A stretch of 56,980 nucleotides of DNA from Bacteroidales bacterium (GTDB lineage Bacteria > Bacteroidota > Bacteroidia > Bacteroidales > Bacteroidaceae): contig SFFY01000009.1 of assembly GCA_004556745.1 (NCBI GenBank), forward strand, positions 1 through 56,980, written 5' to 3'. How positions within the stretch are numbered: position 1 is the stretch's first letter; each line of letters starts with the position of its first letter. The notes below the pieces were generated by a model, which saw only the letters and a program-made list of their open reading frames with translations, ran no database searches and was not told the origin of the DNA. Position numbers and translations under genes: made by a program. This document shows positions 1-8,232 of this stretch, piece by piece.

Positions 1-92
1 ACCGTGATGCGGCACATCACGGGAATCATTCCGTTCTTTTTCGGCGCGTTGCGCTTGAGGTAGAACAACACCCTGAAAGTGCTTCTGCTCAT
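1..92 (-). CDS. Tyrosine recombinase (phage-type integrase), N-terminal fragment
   Basis: Only the first 30 codons lie in the window, read leftward from an ATG at 90-92. The translation begins MSRSTFRVLFYLKRNAPKKN and continues GMIPVMCRIT. I recognise this as the N-terminal arm-DNA-binding segment of Bacteroidetes site-specific tyrosine recombinases, with its usual run STF.vLFYLKRNAPKKNG...PV..RIT. Such enzymes integrate and excise conjugative transposons, genomic islands and prophages by strand exchange through a C-terminal Tyr; that catalytic part lies outside the window. A consensus -7 box (TAATTTTG on the minus strand, 112-119) sits just upstream, giving a leader of about a dozen bases. 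Identification is confident for the family. The exact element it belongs to cannot be told. Confidence 0.83.
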   Translation of the reverse strand, partial: MSRSTFRVLFYLKRNAPKKNGMIPVMCRIT

Positions 93-111
93 ACTCTACG
101 TTTTTTAATTG

Positions 112-119
112 CAAAATTA
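112..119 (-). promoter_or_regulatory. Bacteroidetes -7 box upstream of the integrase
   Basis: On the minus strand this reads TAATTTTG, matching TAnnTTTG. It lies about 20 bases before the integrase ATG. No clear -33 TTTG was found at the ideal distance, so this is a sequence match only. Confidence 0.5.
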
Positions 120-458
120 GTTTCTGTAGAGCTGAAAGGCTGTAAGCAAACCGCAGCACATCGGCGCAATCGCATCCGCTTCATGTCTTTTTCGTCCTTT
201 TCCCGCAGGCAACATCAGATATTACCCTAACTTTACCTCCCGAAACGCTGTATTCCGATAGTTTACAGCCATTTCCTCACGGTCTTTTCAGACCTCTTCG
301 ACAGCGAAAAGAGTAACGGGATAGTAACGAAACTCTTGCTTCAACTGACTTTTTGTGGCATCTGTTGTCTTCACAGAAAATCCAACTAAATCAATTAATC
401 CGCTCATTCTCACAGATTTTTCATCATTCTGCCCTCATTCTCAGTTTTTTGTTGTATC

Positions 459-545
459 TTTTGCAAAGATAGTGCAAGGCGAGCGCAATAAGTTCACTTA
501 ATTGCCGAGCCGCAGCCTATCTTATGCAAATGTAGTGCAAAAAAG
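459..545. repeat. Interspersed intergenic repeat (GTGCAAGGCGAGC family), copy 1
   Basis: The segment contains GTGCAAGGCGAGCGCAATAA, then ATTGCCGAGCCGCAGCCTAT. It matches 29879-29944 with a few substitutions, in the same orientation. Both edges carry a minus-strand TAnnTTTG box (TATCTTTG at 464-471, TACATTTG at 527-534), so the element could supply promoter-like sequence towards the integrase. I believe similar elements are common between genes in Bacteroides and Prevotella, but this is from memory. Confidence 0.6.
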
Positions 546-568
546 CAATTTCGTCACGTTTCTTAGTA

Positions 569-591
569 TAAAAATGCCGCGCGGGGCATCA
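569..591 (-). terminator. Possible terminator of the tsaC-aroE operon
   Basis: On the minus strand ATGCC and GGCAT flank a G+C-rich loop and are followed by TTTTTAT. The stem is short (5 bp plus partial inner pairing), so this is a weak candidate, but it lies about 50 bases past the aroE stop with the right polarity. Confidence 0.4.
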
Positions 592-637
592 GGAGAATTT
601 GTGCACTGTGCGAAACGCCCGTTCCACCCGTAAACCT

Positions 638-1384
638 TTATTCGTTCCAGAACTCCCAAGACGCCAGCGCCTGCAAATGGAGCATTTCCAGCCCGTTCTT
701 CACCACCGCGCCCTGTGCCCTACCCCGCCGCAAGAACTCCGTTTCGAGGGGATTATATACAAGGTCGTACAGTAAGTGTTCGGGCGTGAGCGATGCGTAA
801 GGTATTGGCGGGCAAGAAGTAACATTGGGATGCATACCTAAGGGCGTACAATTCACGATGACCGTGAAGCGGCGCAGCAACTCGGGCGTGAGTTCTTCGT
901 ACGTATAGCCCCCGGGACGCTTCGTGCGGCTCACCGAAACGGGGCGCACATTCAGGCTGCGCAGTCCGGCAAGAACGGCTTTCGATGCGCCGCCCGTGCC
1001 CAGCACCAAAGCATCGGTGTGGACCTCTGCCCGCAGCAACGGGCGAATGGACTGGGTGAAACCGATGATATCAGAGTTATAGCCTTTAAGCCAAGGCGTA
1101 CCGTCTGCACGGCGATGCACGCGCACCACATTTACCGCACCGATGGTCTGCGCCTCCAGCGAAAGCGCGTCGAGCAGCGGCAGGACTTCTTCTTTATATG
1201 GTATCGTAACGTTCAGCCCGCGCAGTTCAGGCACATCGCGCAGCAGTTGCGGCAACGCGCCGATGCTGTTTAATTCATAATTATCATAAACAGCATCGAT
1301 GCCCTCGCGCTCAAACTTTTCCTTGAAAAAGGCGGCGGAAAAACTATGGCCGAGCGGGCGGCCTATCAGTCCGAACTTCTGCAT
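638..1384 (-). CDS. aroE: Shikimate dehydrogenase
   Basis: AroE reduces 3-dehydroshikimate to shikimate with NADPH in the aromatic amino acid pathway; it is cytosolic. From ATG at 1382-1384 the protein is 248 residues, slightly short for the family. It starts MQKFGLIGRPLGHSFS, the substrate-binding N-terminus with the Ser pair of the SxS motif region. The catalytic Lys is in NVTIPYK (K64), its Asp partner in GYNSD (D104), and the NADP loop is LGTGGASKA near residues 129-136. A longer open frame reaching 1600 would run deep into menG, so the internal Met that matches the family start was chosen. It is the last gene of a minus-strand operon, 11 bases after menG. Confidence 0.95.
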   Translation of the reverse strand: MQKFGLIGRPLGHSFSAAFFKEKFEREGIDAVYDNYELNSIGALPQLLRDVPELRGLNVTIPYKEEVLPLLDALSLEAQTIGAVNVVRVHRRADGTPWLKGYNSDIIGFTQSIRPLLRAEVHTDALVLGTGGASKAVLAGLRSLNVRPVSVSRTKRPGGYTYEELTPELLRRFTVIVNCTPLGMHPNVTSCPPIPYASLTPEHLLYDLVYNPLETEFLRRGRAQGAVVKNGLEMLHLQALASWEFWNE

Positions 1385-1395
1385 CTTAGTTACTG

Positions 1396-2133
1396 TTATT
1401 TGCAAGCCGTATAAAGCGTGCTCAATCCAAACGTGAAGCGGCGGAACGCGACATCGCGGTAGCCCACGCGACGCAGGGTTTCGGCCATCACCTCGCCCTG
1501 TGGAAAGGCTTCCATCGTAGCGGGGAGGTAAGAATAGGCCTTTTTGTCGTGCGAAATAATCCTGCCTACCGTCGGCATCAACACGTGGGAGTAAAGCCAA
1601 AACCCTTGCTTCATCGGGAAGCGTGCGGGAGCGGTAAGTTCTATAATAACCAAGCGGCCGCCGGGACGCAGCACGCGGAGCATTTCGCCAAGCCCCTTGT
1701 CGAGGTCCTCGAAATTGCGAATGCCGTATGCCACCGTGACGGCATCGAAACTGTTGTCGGGAAAACTCAGATGCAGGCAGTCTTCCTTGGCAAACGTGAT
1801 GGGCAAAGCCTCGCCCAGCGTCCTCAACTTTTCGCGCGCCACTTGCAGCATGCCGTCGGAGAGGTCGATGCCCACAAGACTTTCAGGCTGCAGCATCTGC
1901 GCGGCGAGCAGGGCGAAGTCGCCGGTTCCCGTCGCCACGTCCAGCATGCGCTTCGGCGCATAAGGCATCAGGCTCTCGATAGCTGTGCGCCGCCAGCGGC
2001 GGTCAATGCCAAACGAAAGCGTATGATTGAGCAAATCGTAGGAGGGCGCGATGTTGTCGAACATCTGCTCCACCTGCTTGCCCTTAGCCTCGTTGTCGTT
2101 GTAGGGCTTTATGGTTTCTTGTTTGTAGGTCAT
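1396..2133 (-). CDS. menG: Demethylmenaquinone methyltransferase
   Basis: MenG/UbiE is a SAM-dependent methyltransferase that methylates demethylmenaquinone to menaquinone, the respiratory quinone of Bacteroidales. The 245-residue length is normal. Family signatures are seen: FDNIAPSYDLLNHTLSFGID near residues 25-44, the SAM loop LDVATGTGDF at 64-73, and DAVTVAYGIRNFED in the middle. The end TLYTACK is typical. As no ubiquinone genes are expected in this group, the menaquinone role is preferred. It follows fmt after 141 bases that contain a small hairpin, and precedes aroE by 11 bases. Confidence 0.95.
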   Translation of the reverse strand: MTYKQETIKPYNDNEAKGKQVEQMFDNIAPSYDLLNHTLSFGIDRRWRRTAIESLMPYAPKRMLDVATGTGDFALLAAQMLQPESLVGIDLSDGMLQVAREKLRTLGEALPITFAKEDCLHLSFPDNSFDAVTVAYGIRNFEDLDKGLGEMLRVLRPGGRLVIIELTAPARFPMKQGFWLYSHVLMPTVGRIISHDKKAYSYLPATMEAFPQGEVMAETLRRVGYRDVAFRRFTFGLSTLYTACK

Positions 2134-2194
2134 GGTTTCTTCTCAGATTCCCAATATGTAAATATGTAGATAAATGGACGGTTTTAATAATTCA

Positions 2195-2245
2195 GGCGGG
2201 CTGAAATGTCGTGCAAACGAGGGCAACTGGGCTTACAGCCCACCC
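2195..2245. repeat. Small palindromic repeat between fmt and menG
   Basis: The 13-bp palindrome GGGCTTACAGCCC (2229-2241) follows a related half site GCGGGCTGAAATGTCGTGC. The pattern resembles small GGGCTGAAAGCCC hairpins I recall from Bacteroides intergenic regions. No second copy was spotted in this window. Confidence 0.35.
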
Positions 2246-2274
2246 CAATGACGTAAACGGCAATATTGTGGTCT

Positions 2275-3267
2275 TTAACTAAGCACAAACAACCCTTGCG
2301 CGTCCTTTTCCAAATTGTCCGCAAGGCGCAGGCCGTTGAGCCAACTATCGGCGGGCATGCGCTTCTTGCCCGCAGGCTGCAGGTCGCGGATAATGAGGAA
2401 ACCGTCGGAGAGGGCGAGTTTCAATACCTTATGCCCGTCGGTCACAAGAGTGCCGGGCGCATAGGCATGGGCGGAAAATTCTTTTTCGGTGCGGAATAGT
2501 TTTATAGCCAACGGCTTGCCGCCGATGCTCGCTTCGAACCACGCGGCAGGATATGGCGAGAGACCGCGCACGAAGTCGTAGGCACGCTTCACGCCGAGGG
2601 CAGTGTCGAGGCGGCAGGTTTCCTTAAATATCTTCGGGGCGGGGCGCAGGGGTTCGTCAGTCATCATCTCCTCTTGCGGAATTGCTTGCACGTTGCCTGC
2701 CAATATCATGTCTACGGTTTCTGCCACCACGTCCGCTCCGATTTCCATAAGGCGGTCGTGCACATCGCCAGCCGTGTCGGTATCGGATATGGGGACAGGC
2801 ACGCGGCGGATAACGCGGCCAGTGTCGATGTCGTGGTCTAGAAAGAATGTCGTCACGCCCGTTTCCGTTTCGCCGTTGATCACAGCCCAGTTGATGGGCG
2901 CGGCGCCGCGATACTGCGGCAGAAGGGCGGCGTGGAGGTTGAACGTGCCGAGGCGCGGGCGGTTCCACACAACTTCGGGCAGCATTCTGAATGCTACCAC
3001 GATTTGCAAATCGGGCTGCAAGGCGTCGAGGGCTGCGAGGAAGGTTTCATCTTTGAGTTTCTCGGGCTGCAGCACGGGCAAGCCCTTTTGTAGGGCATAT
3101 TGCTTGACGGGCGAAGCTTGCAGCGTGTTTTGATGCCGCCCTACGGGCTTGTCAGGCATCGTGATAACGCCAACCACGTTGTAGCCGCCGCTTACAAGTT
3201 TGTCGAGCGCGGCAACGGCGAAGTCGGGCGTGCCCATATATACAATGCGAAGTTCTTTCTTGTCCAT
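2275..3267 (-). CDS. fmt: Methionyl-tRNA formyltransferase
   Basis: Fmt formylates Met-tRNAfMet using 10-formyltetrahydrofolate, for translation initiation. The protein has 330 residues, slightly longer than usual. It begins with the Rossmann-like strand RIVYMGTPDFAV (residues 7-18). The catalytic set is visible: Asn110 in TFNLHAALLP, His112, and Asp146/Asp148 in LDHDIDTG, together with the YRGAAPINWAVINGE loop that follows residue 118. The common HxSLLP motif is HAALLP here, a mild change. The C-terminal tRNA-binding barrel follows from about residue 215. It starts 7 bases after the clcA stop, so translation is probably coupled. Confidence 0.95.
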   Translation of the reverse strand: MDKKELRIVYMGTPDFAVAALDKLVSGGYNVVGVITMPDKPVGRHQNTLQASPVKQYALQKGLPVLQPEKLKDETFLAALDALQPDLQIVVAFRMLPEVVWNRPRLGTFNLHAALLPQYRGAAPINWAVINGETETGVTTFFLDHDIDTGRVIRRVPVPISDTDTAGDVHDRLMEIGADVVAETVDMILAGNVQAIPQEEMMTDEPLRPAPKIFKETCRLDTALGVKRAYDFVRGLSPYPAAWFEASIGGKPLAIKLFRTEKEFSAHAYAPGTLVTDGHKVLKLALSDGFLIIRDLQPAGKKRMPADSWLNGLRLADNLEKDAQGLFVLS

Positions 3268-3274
3268 ATTTATA

Positions 3275-5065
3275 TTATTCTTCTGAAAAATCTTTTATGA
3301 TTTGCCGATACAGGGAATAAAGGCGCGTTTTGGAAACGAAGCCCTCGAAATGCCCTTCGGAATTTACGACGGGCAGGGTCGCGGCTGCGACGCTCTGGAA
3401 CTTATCCATGACAGACTGCATCGAGTCGTCGGTGCGCAGCAACAGCGTGGGCTTTTGCATGAGTTGCTCTGCCTTGTACATGCGATATAATTCGCTGCGG
3501 AAGATAATCTTGCGCAGGCTGTTCACGTTGATAATGCCGATGAGGTTGCCCTTGATGTCGGTCACGGCGAAATGGATAGCCTTTACTTTCGATACGACTT
3601 GCACGATTTGCCCGAGGTTCATATCGGGCGAAATGCGCGGACGGTCGCGCTCTATCACAGCATCGAGCGACATAAGCGTAAGCACAGAGCGGTCTTTATG
3701 GTGGGTGAGCAACTCTCCCTTGCGGGCAAGGCGCATGGAATAGATGCTGTGCGGCTCGAACGTATGGATCGTGAGATAAGAAGCGGCGGAGACAATCATC
3801 AGAGGCAGGAAAAGGTCATATCCACCCGTGAGTTCGGCGATGAGAAAGACGCCCGTGAGCGGTGCATGGAACACGCCGCTCATCACGCCCGCCATGCCGA
3901 GCAGGGCATAGTTTGTCTCGGGAATGTGAATGCCGAAAGGCAGGAATTGGTTCCAGACAGAAGAGAAGGCAAAGCCGCCGATGCAGCCGAGGAAGAGGCT
4001 CGGGGCAAACGTACCGCCGCACCCGCCGCCGCCGTTGGTGGCCGTGGTGGCAAATACTTTGAGCAAAATGATGAGTCCGAGGTACGGCAGCAGCCAGTCG
4101 GTGTGGCCGTAGAAGAACGAGTTGTTCATCACCGATTCGGCGTTGCTCCCGGCGAGGAGCGTGGAGATAGTGCCGTAGCCTTCGCCGTAGAGCGGCGGGA
4201 AAAGGAAGATGAGCAAGGCCAGCGTGCCGCCGCCCAAGGCGAGGCGCGGCCAAAGTCCGCCGATCCGCCCGAACACCTGCTCGAAAGCGTTCATCGTGCG
4301 GGTGAAATAGAGGGAAATCAGTCCGCAGAACACACCGAGGAGAATGGAAGAGGGTATGCGCTCCACACGGAATGCCTCGTCCATGCGAAAGGCAAACATG
4401 GCCTCGGTGCCTGTAAGGGCGTAAGTGACGCAGGTAGCCGTGAGGCACGACACGAGCAGGGGCAAGAGCGATGCCATCGTCAAGTCGAGCATCAGCACTT
4501 CAAGGGTAAACACGAGGCCGGCTATGGGTGCTTTGAATATGCCCGCCACCGCGCCCGACGCGCCGCAGCCTATGAGGAGCATGAGGCTTTTGTGGTCGAG
4601 GTGGAAGGCTTTGCCGATGCGGGAGCCTATGGCAGAGCCTGTGAGCACGATGGGCGACTCTGCTCCGACGCTGCCGCCGAAACCGATGGTCAAGGCAGAC
4701 GCCACGACGCTCGACCAGCAGTTGTGGCGCTTAATCTTACCTTGTCCGCGCGAGATGGCATAAAGGATTTTCGTGACGCCATGGCTGATGTCGTCGCGCA
4801 CCACGTATTTAATGAATAAGGCTGTTAGGAAGATGCCCACGACTGGGTAAACCAGCAGCAACTGGTTGGCGCTGGTGATGTCGAAACGTCCGATGAGCAG
4901 GTGCTCTATGTTGGCGATGAGCCATTTAAGGATTTGTGCAGCGAGTGCCGCACCGATGCCGACGAAGAAACTGAGCAGCAAGATGAACTGCCGCTGCGTG
5001 AGATGCCGTTCCGTCCAAACAAGAAAGGGCGTCAAAGGGGAATGGTTGTGCTTGCCTTGGGGCAT
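3275..5065 (-). CDS. clcA: ClC-family chloride channel/transporter with CBS domains
   Basis: A multi-pass ClC protein (about residues 25-430) followed by two CBS domains (about 470-590). Such proteins move chloride, usually in exchange for protons, across the inner membrane; CBS pairs often sense nucleotides. The pore signatures are GFGGSVGAESP (in place of the more common GREGP form, with the gating Glu kept) and GGTFAPSLFLG. The open frame extends 23 residues upstream into a repeat element, so the start MPQGKHNHS at 5063-5065 was preferred, giving 596 residues. The substrate cannot be fixed from sequence. It lies downstream of tsaC across a hairpin repeat and immediately upstream of fmt. 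Confidence 0.9.
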   Translation of the reverse strand: MPQGKHNHSPLTPFLVWTERHLTQRQFILLLSFFVGIGAALAAQILKWLIANIEHLLIGRFDITSANQLLLVYPVVGIFLTALFIKYVVRDDISHGVTKILYAISRGQGKIKRHNCWSSVVASALTIGFGGSVGAESPIVLTGSAIGSRIGKAFHLDHKSLMLLIGCGASGAVAGIFKAPIAGLVFTLEVLMLDLTMASLLPLLVSCLTATCVTYALTGTEAMFAFRMDEAFRVERIPSSILLGVFCGLISLYFTRTMNAFEQVFGRIGGLWPRLALGGGTLALLIFLFPPLYGEGYGTISTLLAGSNAESVMNNSFFYGHTDWLLPYLGLIILLKVFATTATNGGGGCGGTFAPSLFLGCIGGFAFSSVWNQFLPFGIHIPETNYALLGMAGVMSGVFHAPLTGVFLIAELTGGYDLFLPLMIVSAASYLTIHTFEPHSIYSMRLARKGELLTHHKDRSVLTLMSLDAVIERDRPRISPDMNLGQIVQVVSKVKAIHFAVTDIKGNLIGIINVNSLRKIIFRSELYRMYKAEQLMQKPTLLLRTDDSMQSVMDKFQSVAAATLPVVNSEGHFEGFVSKTRLYSLYRQIIKDFSEE

Positions 5066-5082
5066 ATATATTATATGTATAG

Positions 5083-5184
5083 GGTAAACGAGTGAACAAG
5101 TAAACAAGCAGACGAGTTTTGATGCGAAAAACAATTAACTGTAATCTGTCTCGTTTACTTGTTTACTCGTATACTTGTCTACTA
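5083..5184. repeat. GTAAACRAGT hairpin element, copy A (tsaC-clcA gap)
   Basis: Left arm 5083-5116 consists of GTAAACGAGT-, GAACAAGT- and AAACAAGC-like units ending in AGACGAG. Right arm 5150-5184 is close to its reverse complement (CTCGTTTACTTGTTTACTC...). The arms could fold into a stem of about 34 bp around a 33-base loop. The same element recurs at 14891, 37629 and 44632, and as halves around 45367 and 52502. It sits in the tsaC-clcA intergenic space, so it is probably transcribed. Confidence 0.85.
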
Positions 5185-5190
5185 AAATTA

Positions 5191-5892
5191 TTATTCTCTC
5201 AAAATCTTCACCGTGCCGTCTGTGCCGAGTTTTACTACGGACGACGGGCGGGCGGGTGCTTTCTCGTCGCGGCGCGAGCGCACCACGTAGTCGACCAGCG
5301 CCAGCAAATCGGGATTGATATCGTCGAAGCACGCCGGCGATGCCTCGCCGCTGAAATTGGCAGAGGTGCTCACAACGGCGCGCTTGAACCTGCGGCAGAG
5401 TTCGTGGCTGAACGCTTCGCGGGTCACGCGCAAGGCCGCACTGCCGTCGGCGGCGAGCAACGAGGGGGCCAGGTTGCGCACGCAGTCGAACACTACGGTG
5501 AGCGGACGCTCCGCAAGTTCCATCATGTCCCAAGCCACATCGGGCACGTCGGGCACGTAAAACTGCACCTTTGCCTCGCTGTCTACCAGCGAAATAAGGG
5601 CTTTGGAGTCGCTCCGCCGCTTTATCTCGAACACGCGGCGCACCGCCTCGTCGTTGGCAGCATCGCAGCCGATGCCCCAAATGGTGTCGGTTGGATAGAC
5701 TATGATGCCGCCGGCGTTCATCACGCGAACGGCCTCTGCCACGTCCGCCCGCTCTTCGGGCGTGAGGGGGCGCAGGTCTCGCGCATCGGGCATTTCTTCA
5801 TCGCGCCGCTCAAAAAGGGCGGCTTCCTCGCTCATCGCTGCGCCCTGCTTCGGGGCTTTCGCATCGCGCCCTTGGCGCGTGGTTTTTCTCAT
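5191..5892 (-). CDS. tsaC: Threonylcarbamoyl-AMP synthase (Sua5/YciO/YrdC family)
   Basis: TsaC makes threonylcarbamoyl-AMP from Thr, bicarbonate and ATP, the first step of the t6A modification of ANN-decoding tRNAs. The core runs from about residue 50, with GGIIVYPTDTIWGIGCDA, then IKRRSDSKALISL (the K-R-S-K binding set), and near the end STSANFSGE. The 233 residues include an unusually charged N-terminal extension of about 45 residues (RKTTRQGRDAKAPK...). The first Met is kept because a consensus promoter box at 5918-5925 would give a leader of about 20 bases. It is the promoter-proximal gene of a five-gene minus-strand operon. Confidence 0.93.
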   Translation of the reverse strand: MRKTTRQGRDAKAPKQGAAMSEEAALFERRDEEMPDARDLRPLTPEERADVAEAVRVMNAGGIIVYPTDTIWGIGCDAANDEAVRRVFEIKRRSDSKALISLVDSEAKVQFYVPDVPDVAWDMMELAERPLTVVFDCVRNLAPSLLAADGSAALRVTREAFSHELCRRFKRAVVSTSANFSGEASPACFDDINPDLLALVDYVVRSRRDEKAPARPSSVVKLGTDGTVKILRE

Positions 5893-5917
5893 ATTTCAGA
5901 TGCTTGAAAGTGTCTTG

Positions 5918-5925
5918 CAAATTTA
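5918..5925 (-). promoter_or_regulatory. Promoter -7 box of the tsaC-aroE operon
   Basis: Minus strand TAAATTTG matches TAnnTTTG, 26 bases before the tsaC ATG. It lies back to back with the porE promoter at 6062. No convincing -33 element was seen. Confidence 0.55.
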
Positions 5926-6061
5926 GCAAATATTCCTAAAAATCTTAATTGTCTTACTTGCAAACCGCCTTTTCCGCTTGCAGAAAGCCCAATTTTTCGA
6001 GAAATATATTCCGAAAAGGCACACTAAAAGCCGCCAAAAGGAGTTTACAAGAAAAAAATCG

Positions 6062-6069
6062 TACCTTTG
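6062..6069 (+). promoter_or_regulatory. Promoter -7 box of the porE-mla operon
   Basis: TACCTTTG matches TAnnTTTG perfectly and is followed by GC. The predicted transcription start is near 6075, about 20 bases before the ATG at 6095. Confidence 0.6.
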
Positions 6070-6094
6070 CTGCTAAGAAACTTAGATTTTTGCG

Positions 6095-8224
6095 ATGTCG
6101 CGCCCGATATTGTCCATTTCAAAACTCCTGATTTTATTTTGCACGCTCTCGGTGCTCTCGGCCTGCGGAGGCCCTGAAAAGAGCATCAAGCGCGGCGATG
6201 CGGCCCTTGCGCTCGGCGAATACTGCGAGGCGGCGGGGCAATATCGCCGTGCCTACACGCGCACGCCGAACAAGGAGCGCGAAAAGCGAGGCGCCATTGC
6301 CCTCAAAATGGGCGAGGCATTCCGCCGCTACGGCAACGTGGCTCGGGCGGCAGGCGCTTACCGCAACGCGGTGCGCTATGGCTACACCGACACGATTACC
6401 TGCCTGCGCCTCGGCGAAATGCTGCTGATGCAGAACGATTACAAGGGGGCAGAAAAGGCGTTCTCTGATTATTTGGAAAAATTTCCCGGCGACAGCACTG
6501 CCTTGCTCGGGCTGCAATCCTGCCGCATCGCGCCGGAGATGAAGCAGCGCGGCTCTGCCTATACCGTGAAAGCAATGCCGCTCTTCAACGGTACGCGCTC
6601 GGACTACGCCCCTGCCTTTATGGGACAGGAGGCCAAGCAGATTTATTTCACCACCACGCGCCAGCAGGTGACGGGCGACGAGATAAGCGGCATTACGGGC
6701 ATGAAAAACGGCGACATCTTCTTTTCCTCGCTCGACGAAAAGGGAAAATGGAAAGCGCCGGAGCAGGTGAAGGGCGTGAACACTGATTTCGACGAAGGAG
6801 CATGCGCCTTTTCGGCCGACGGCAAAACGATGTATCTCACCGTATGCCGCACCGATCCGCAATATCCCCGTATGGCGGAAATATGGACTTCCGACCGCGC
6901 CGACGCGGCGTGGGGCAAGCCCGAGGCTTTGAAAATCACCGCCGACACACTCTCCTCTTACGCCCACCCTGCCCCGTCGCCCGACGGCCGCTGGCTCTAT
7001 TTCACCTCCGACATGCCGGGCGGAATGGGCGGCCTCGACCTTTGGCGCGCCAGCATCACGGGCGGCCACGGCATCGGCACGATTGAAAATCTCGGCCCGT
7101 CTATCAACACGGCGGGCGACGAGTGCTTCCCCGCCTTCCGCCCCGACGGCGAACTCTATTTCTCCAGCAACGGGCGCGGCGGCATGGGCGGACTCGACCT
7201 TTACCGCGCCACAGAGGACACTGTGCGCCACTCGTGGAAAGTGGAGCACCTGCCCGCGCCAATGAACTCCTTTGCCGATGATTTCGGCATCACGTTCGAG
7301 GGTTTGCACAACCGAGGTTTCTTCTCCTCCAACCGCACCACGGGCGGACGCGGCTGGGACAAGATTTTCGAGTTTTCTTATCCCGAAGTGCTGCAAACGG
7401 TGAAGGGCTGGATATATGAGCAGGACGGCTACGAACTGCCCGAGGCTGTGGTATATATGGTGGGCAGCGACGGCACGAACCAGAAGCTAAGCGTGCTTTC
7501 CGACGGCTCTTTCGAGCAGGCGGTGCAGCCTGGCGTGAACTATCTGTTTCTCGCCACCTGCCGGGGCTATCTCAACCACGCCGCATCGCTTACTGCCGAC
7601 ACGGCGGAGGTGGAACGCCAATACGTGCTGCAATTCCCGCTGCCGAGCATCGGCATTCCAGTGCTCGTGCGCAACGTGTTCTACGAATTTGACAAAGCCG
7701 ACCTCACAGAAAACTCTTGTGAAGCACTCGACCGTCTGACAAAGATGCTGAAAGAAAACCCGAACGTAACCATAGAACTGGCGGCGCATTGCGACTACCG
7801 CGGCAACGACGATTACAACCTCGACCTCTCGCAGCGGCGTGCGGAGAGCGTAGTGCGCTATCTCACGGAACACGGCATCGCCCCCGATCGCCTCACGCCC
7901 AAAGGCTATGGCGAGGAAATGCCGAAGGTGGTGAACAAAAAACTTACGGAGACTTATCCCTTCTTGCACGAGAACGACACGCTCTCCCTCGACTATATCC
8001 TCAAACTCACGCCCGAAGAGCAGGAAATCTGCAACGCGCTGAACCGCCGCACGGAATTCCGCGTGCTGCGCACCACGTACGGGCTGTTTGACGAGGCAGG
8101 CAAACTAAAACCGCAGGCTCTTAAGCCAGAGAACCAAGATAACCCGGAAAATCCGGATAATCCGGAAAATCCGGAAAACCCAGAAAACCCCGAGCAACTT
8201 GAAGAAGAAATCTACATAGAATAA
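6095..8224 (+). CDS. porE: PorE-like OmpA-family lipoprotein (TPR, beta-propeller, CRD, OmpA)
   Basis: The 709-residue protein has the domain order of PorE (PG1058) of Porphyromonas gingivalis, an outer-membrane lipoprotein of the type IX secretion system that binds peptidoglycan. A signal peptide ends in the lipobox LSAC (Cys24). TPR-like helices follow (about 30-150). Then come WD40/PD40-type repeats with motifs such as SPDGRWLYFTSD and GGMGGLDLYRA (about 160-420), a carboxypeptidase-regulatory-like fold (about 430-500, KGWIYEQDGYELPEAVVYM), and an OmpA domain (about 525-640, FYEFDKADLTENS with NLDLSQRRAESV). The extreme C-terminus has Asn-Pro-Glu repeats. It heads an operon with mlaE eight bases downstream. 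Family assignment is firm; the T9SS role is inferred from the architecture. Confidence 0.85.
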   Translation: MSRPILSISKLLILFCTLSVLSACGGPEKSIKRGDAALALGEYCEAAGQYRRAYTRTPNKEREKRGAIALKMGEAFRRYGNVARAAGAYRNAVRYGYTDTITCLRLGEMLLMQNDYKGAEKAFSDYLEKFPGDSTALLGLQSCRIAPEMKQRGSAYTVKAMPLFNGTRSDYAPAFMGQEAKQIYFTTTRQQVTGDEISGITGMKNGDIFFSSLDEKGKWKAPEQVKGVNTDFDEGACAFSADGKTMYLTVCRTDPQYPRMAEIWTSDRADAAWGKPEALKITADTLSSYAHPAPSPDGRWLYFTSDMPGGMGGLDLWRASITGGHGIGTIENLGPSINTAGDECFPAFRPDGELYFSSNGRGGMGGLDLYRATEDTVRHSWKVEHLPAPMNSFADDFGITFEGLHNRGFFSSNRTTGGRGWDKIFEFSYPEVLQTVKGWIYEQDGYELPEAVVYMVGSDGTNQKLSVLSDGSFEQAVQPGVNYLFLATCRGYLNHAASLTADTAEVERQYVLQFPLPSIGIPVLVRNVFYEFDKADLTENSCEALDRLTKMLKENPNVTIELAAHCDYRGNDDYNLDLSQRRAESVVRYLTEHGIAPDRLTPKGYGEEMPKVVNKKLTETYPFLHENDTLSLDYILKLTPEEQEICNALNRRTEFRVLRTTYGLFDEAGKLKPQALKPENQDNPENPDNPENPENPENPEQLEEEIYIE

Positions 8225-8232
8225 AGCCAAAT

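Larger units (their letters stand above)
93..637. other. Gap between integrase and aroE
   Basis: No believable gene is seen on either strand. The stretch holds the integrase promoter box (112-119), an unremarkable A+T-rich stretch to about 458, an interspersed repeat at 459-545 and a small terminator-like hairpin at 569-591. If the integrase marks the end of an integrated element, its attachment site could lie here. I see no duplicated att core within the window. Confidence 0.5.

Noticed and set aside
1385..1600. A 72-residue N-terminal extension of AroE
   Set aside because: It overlaps the 3' end of menG in another frame and bears no similarity to the family; the internal Met gives a normal AroE.
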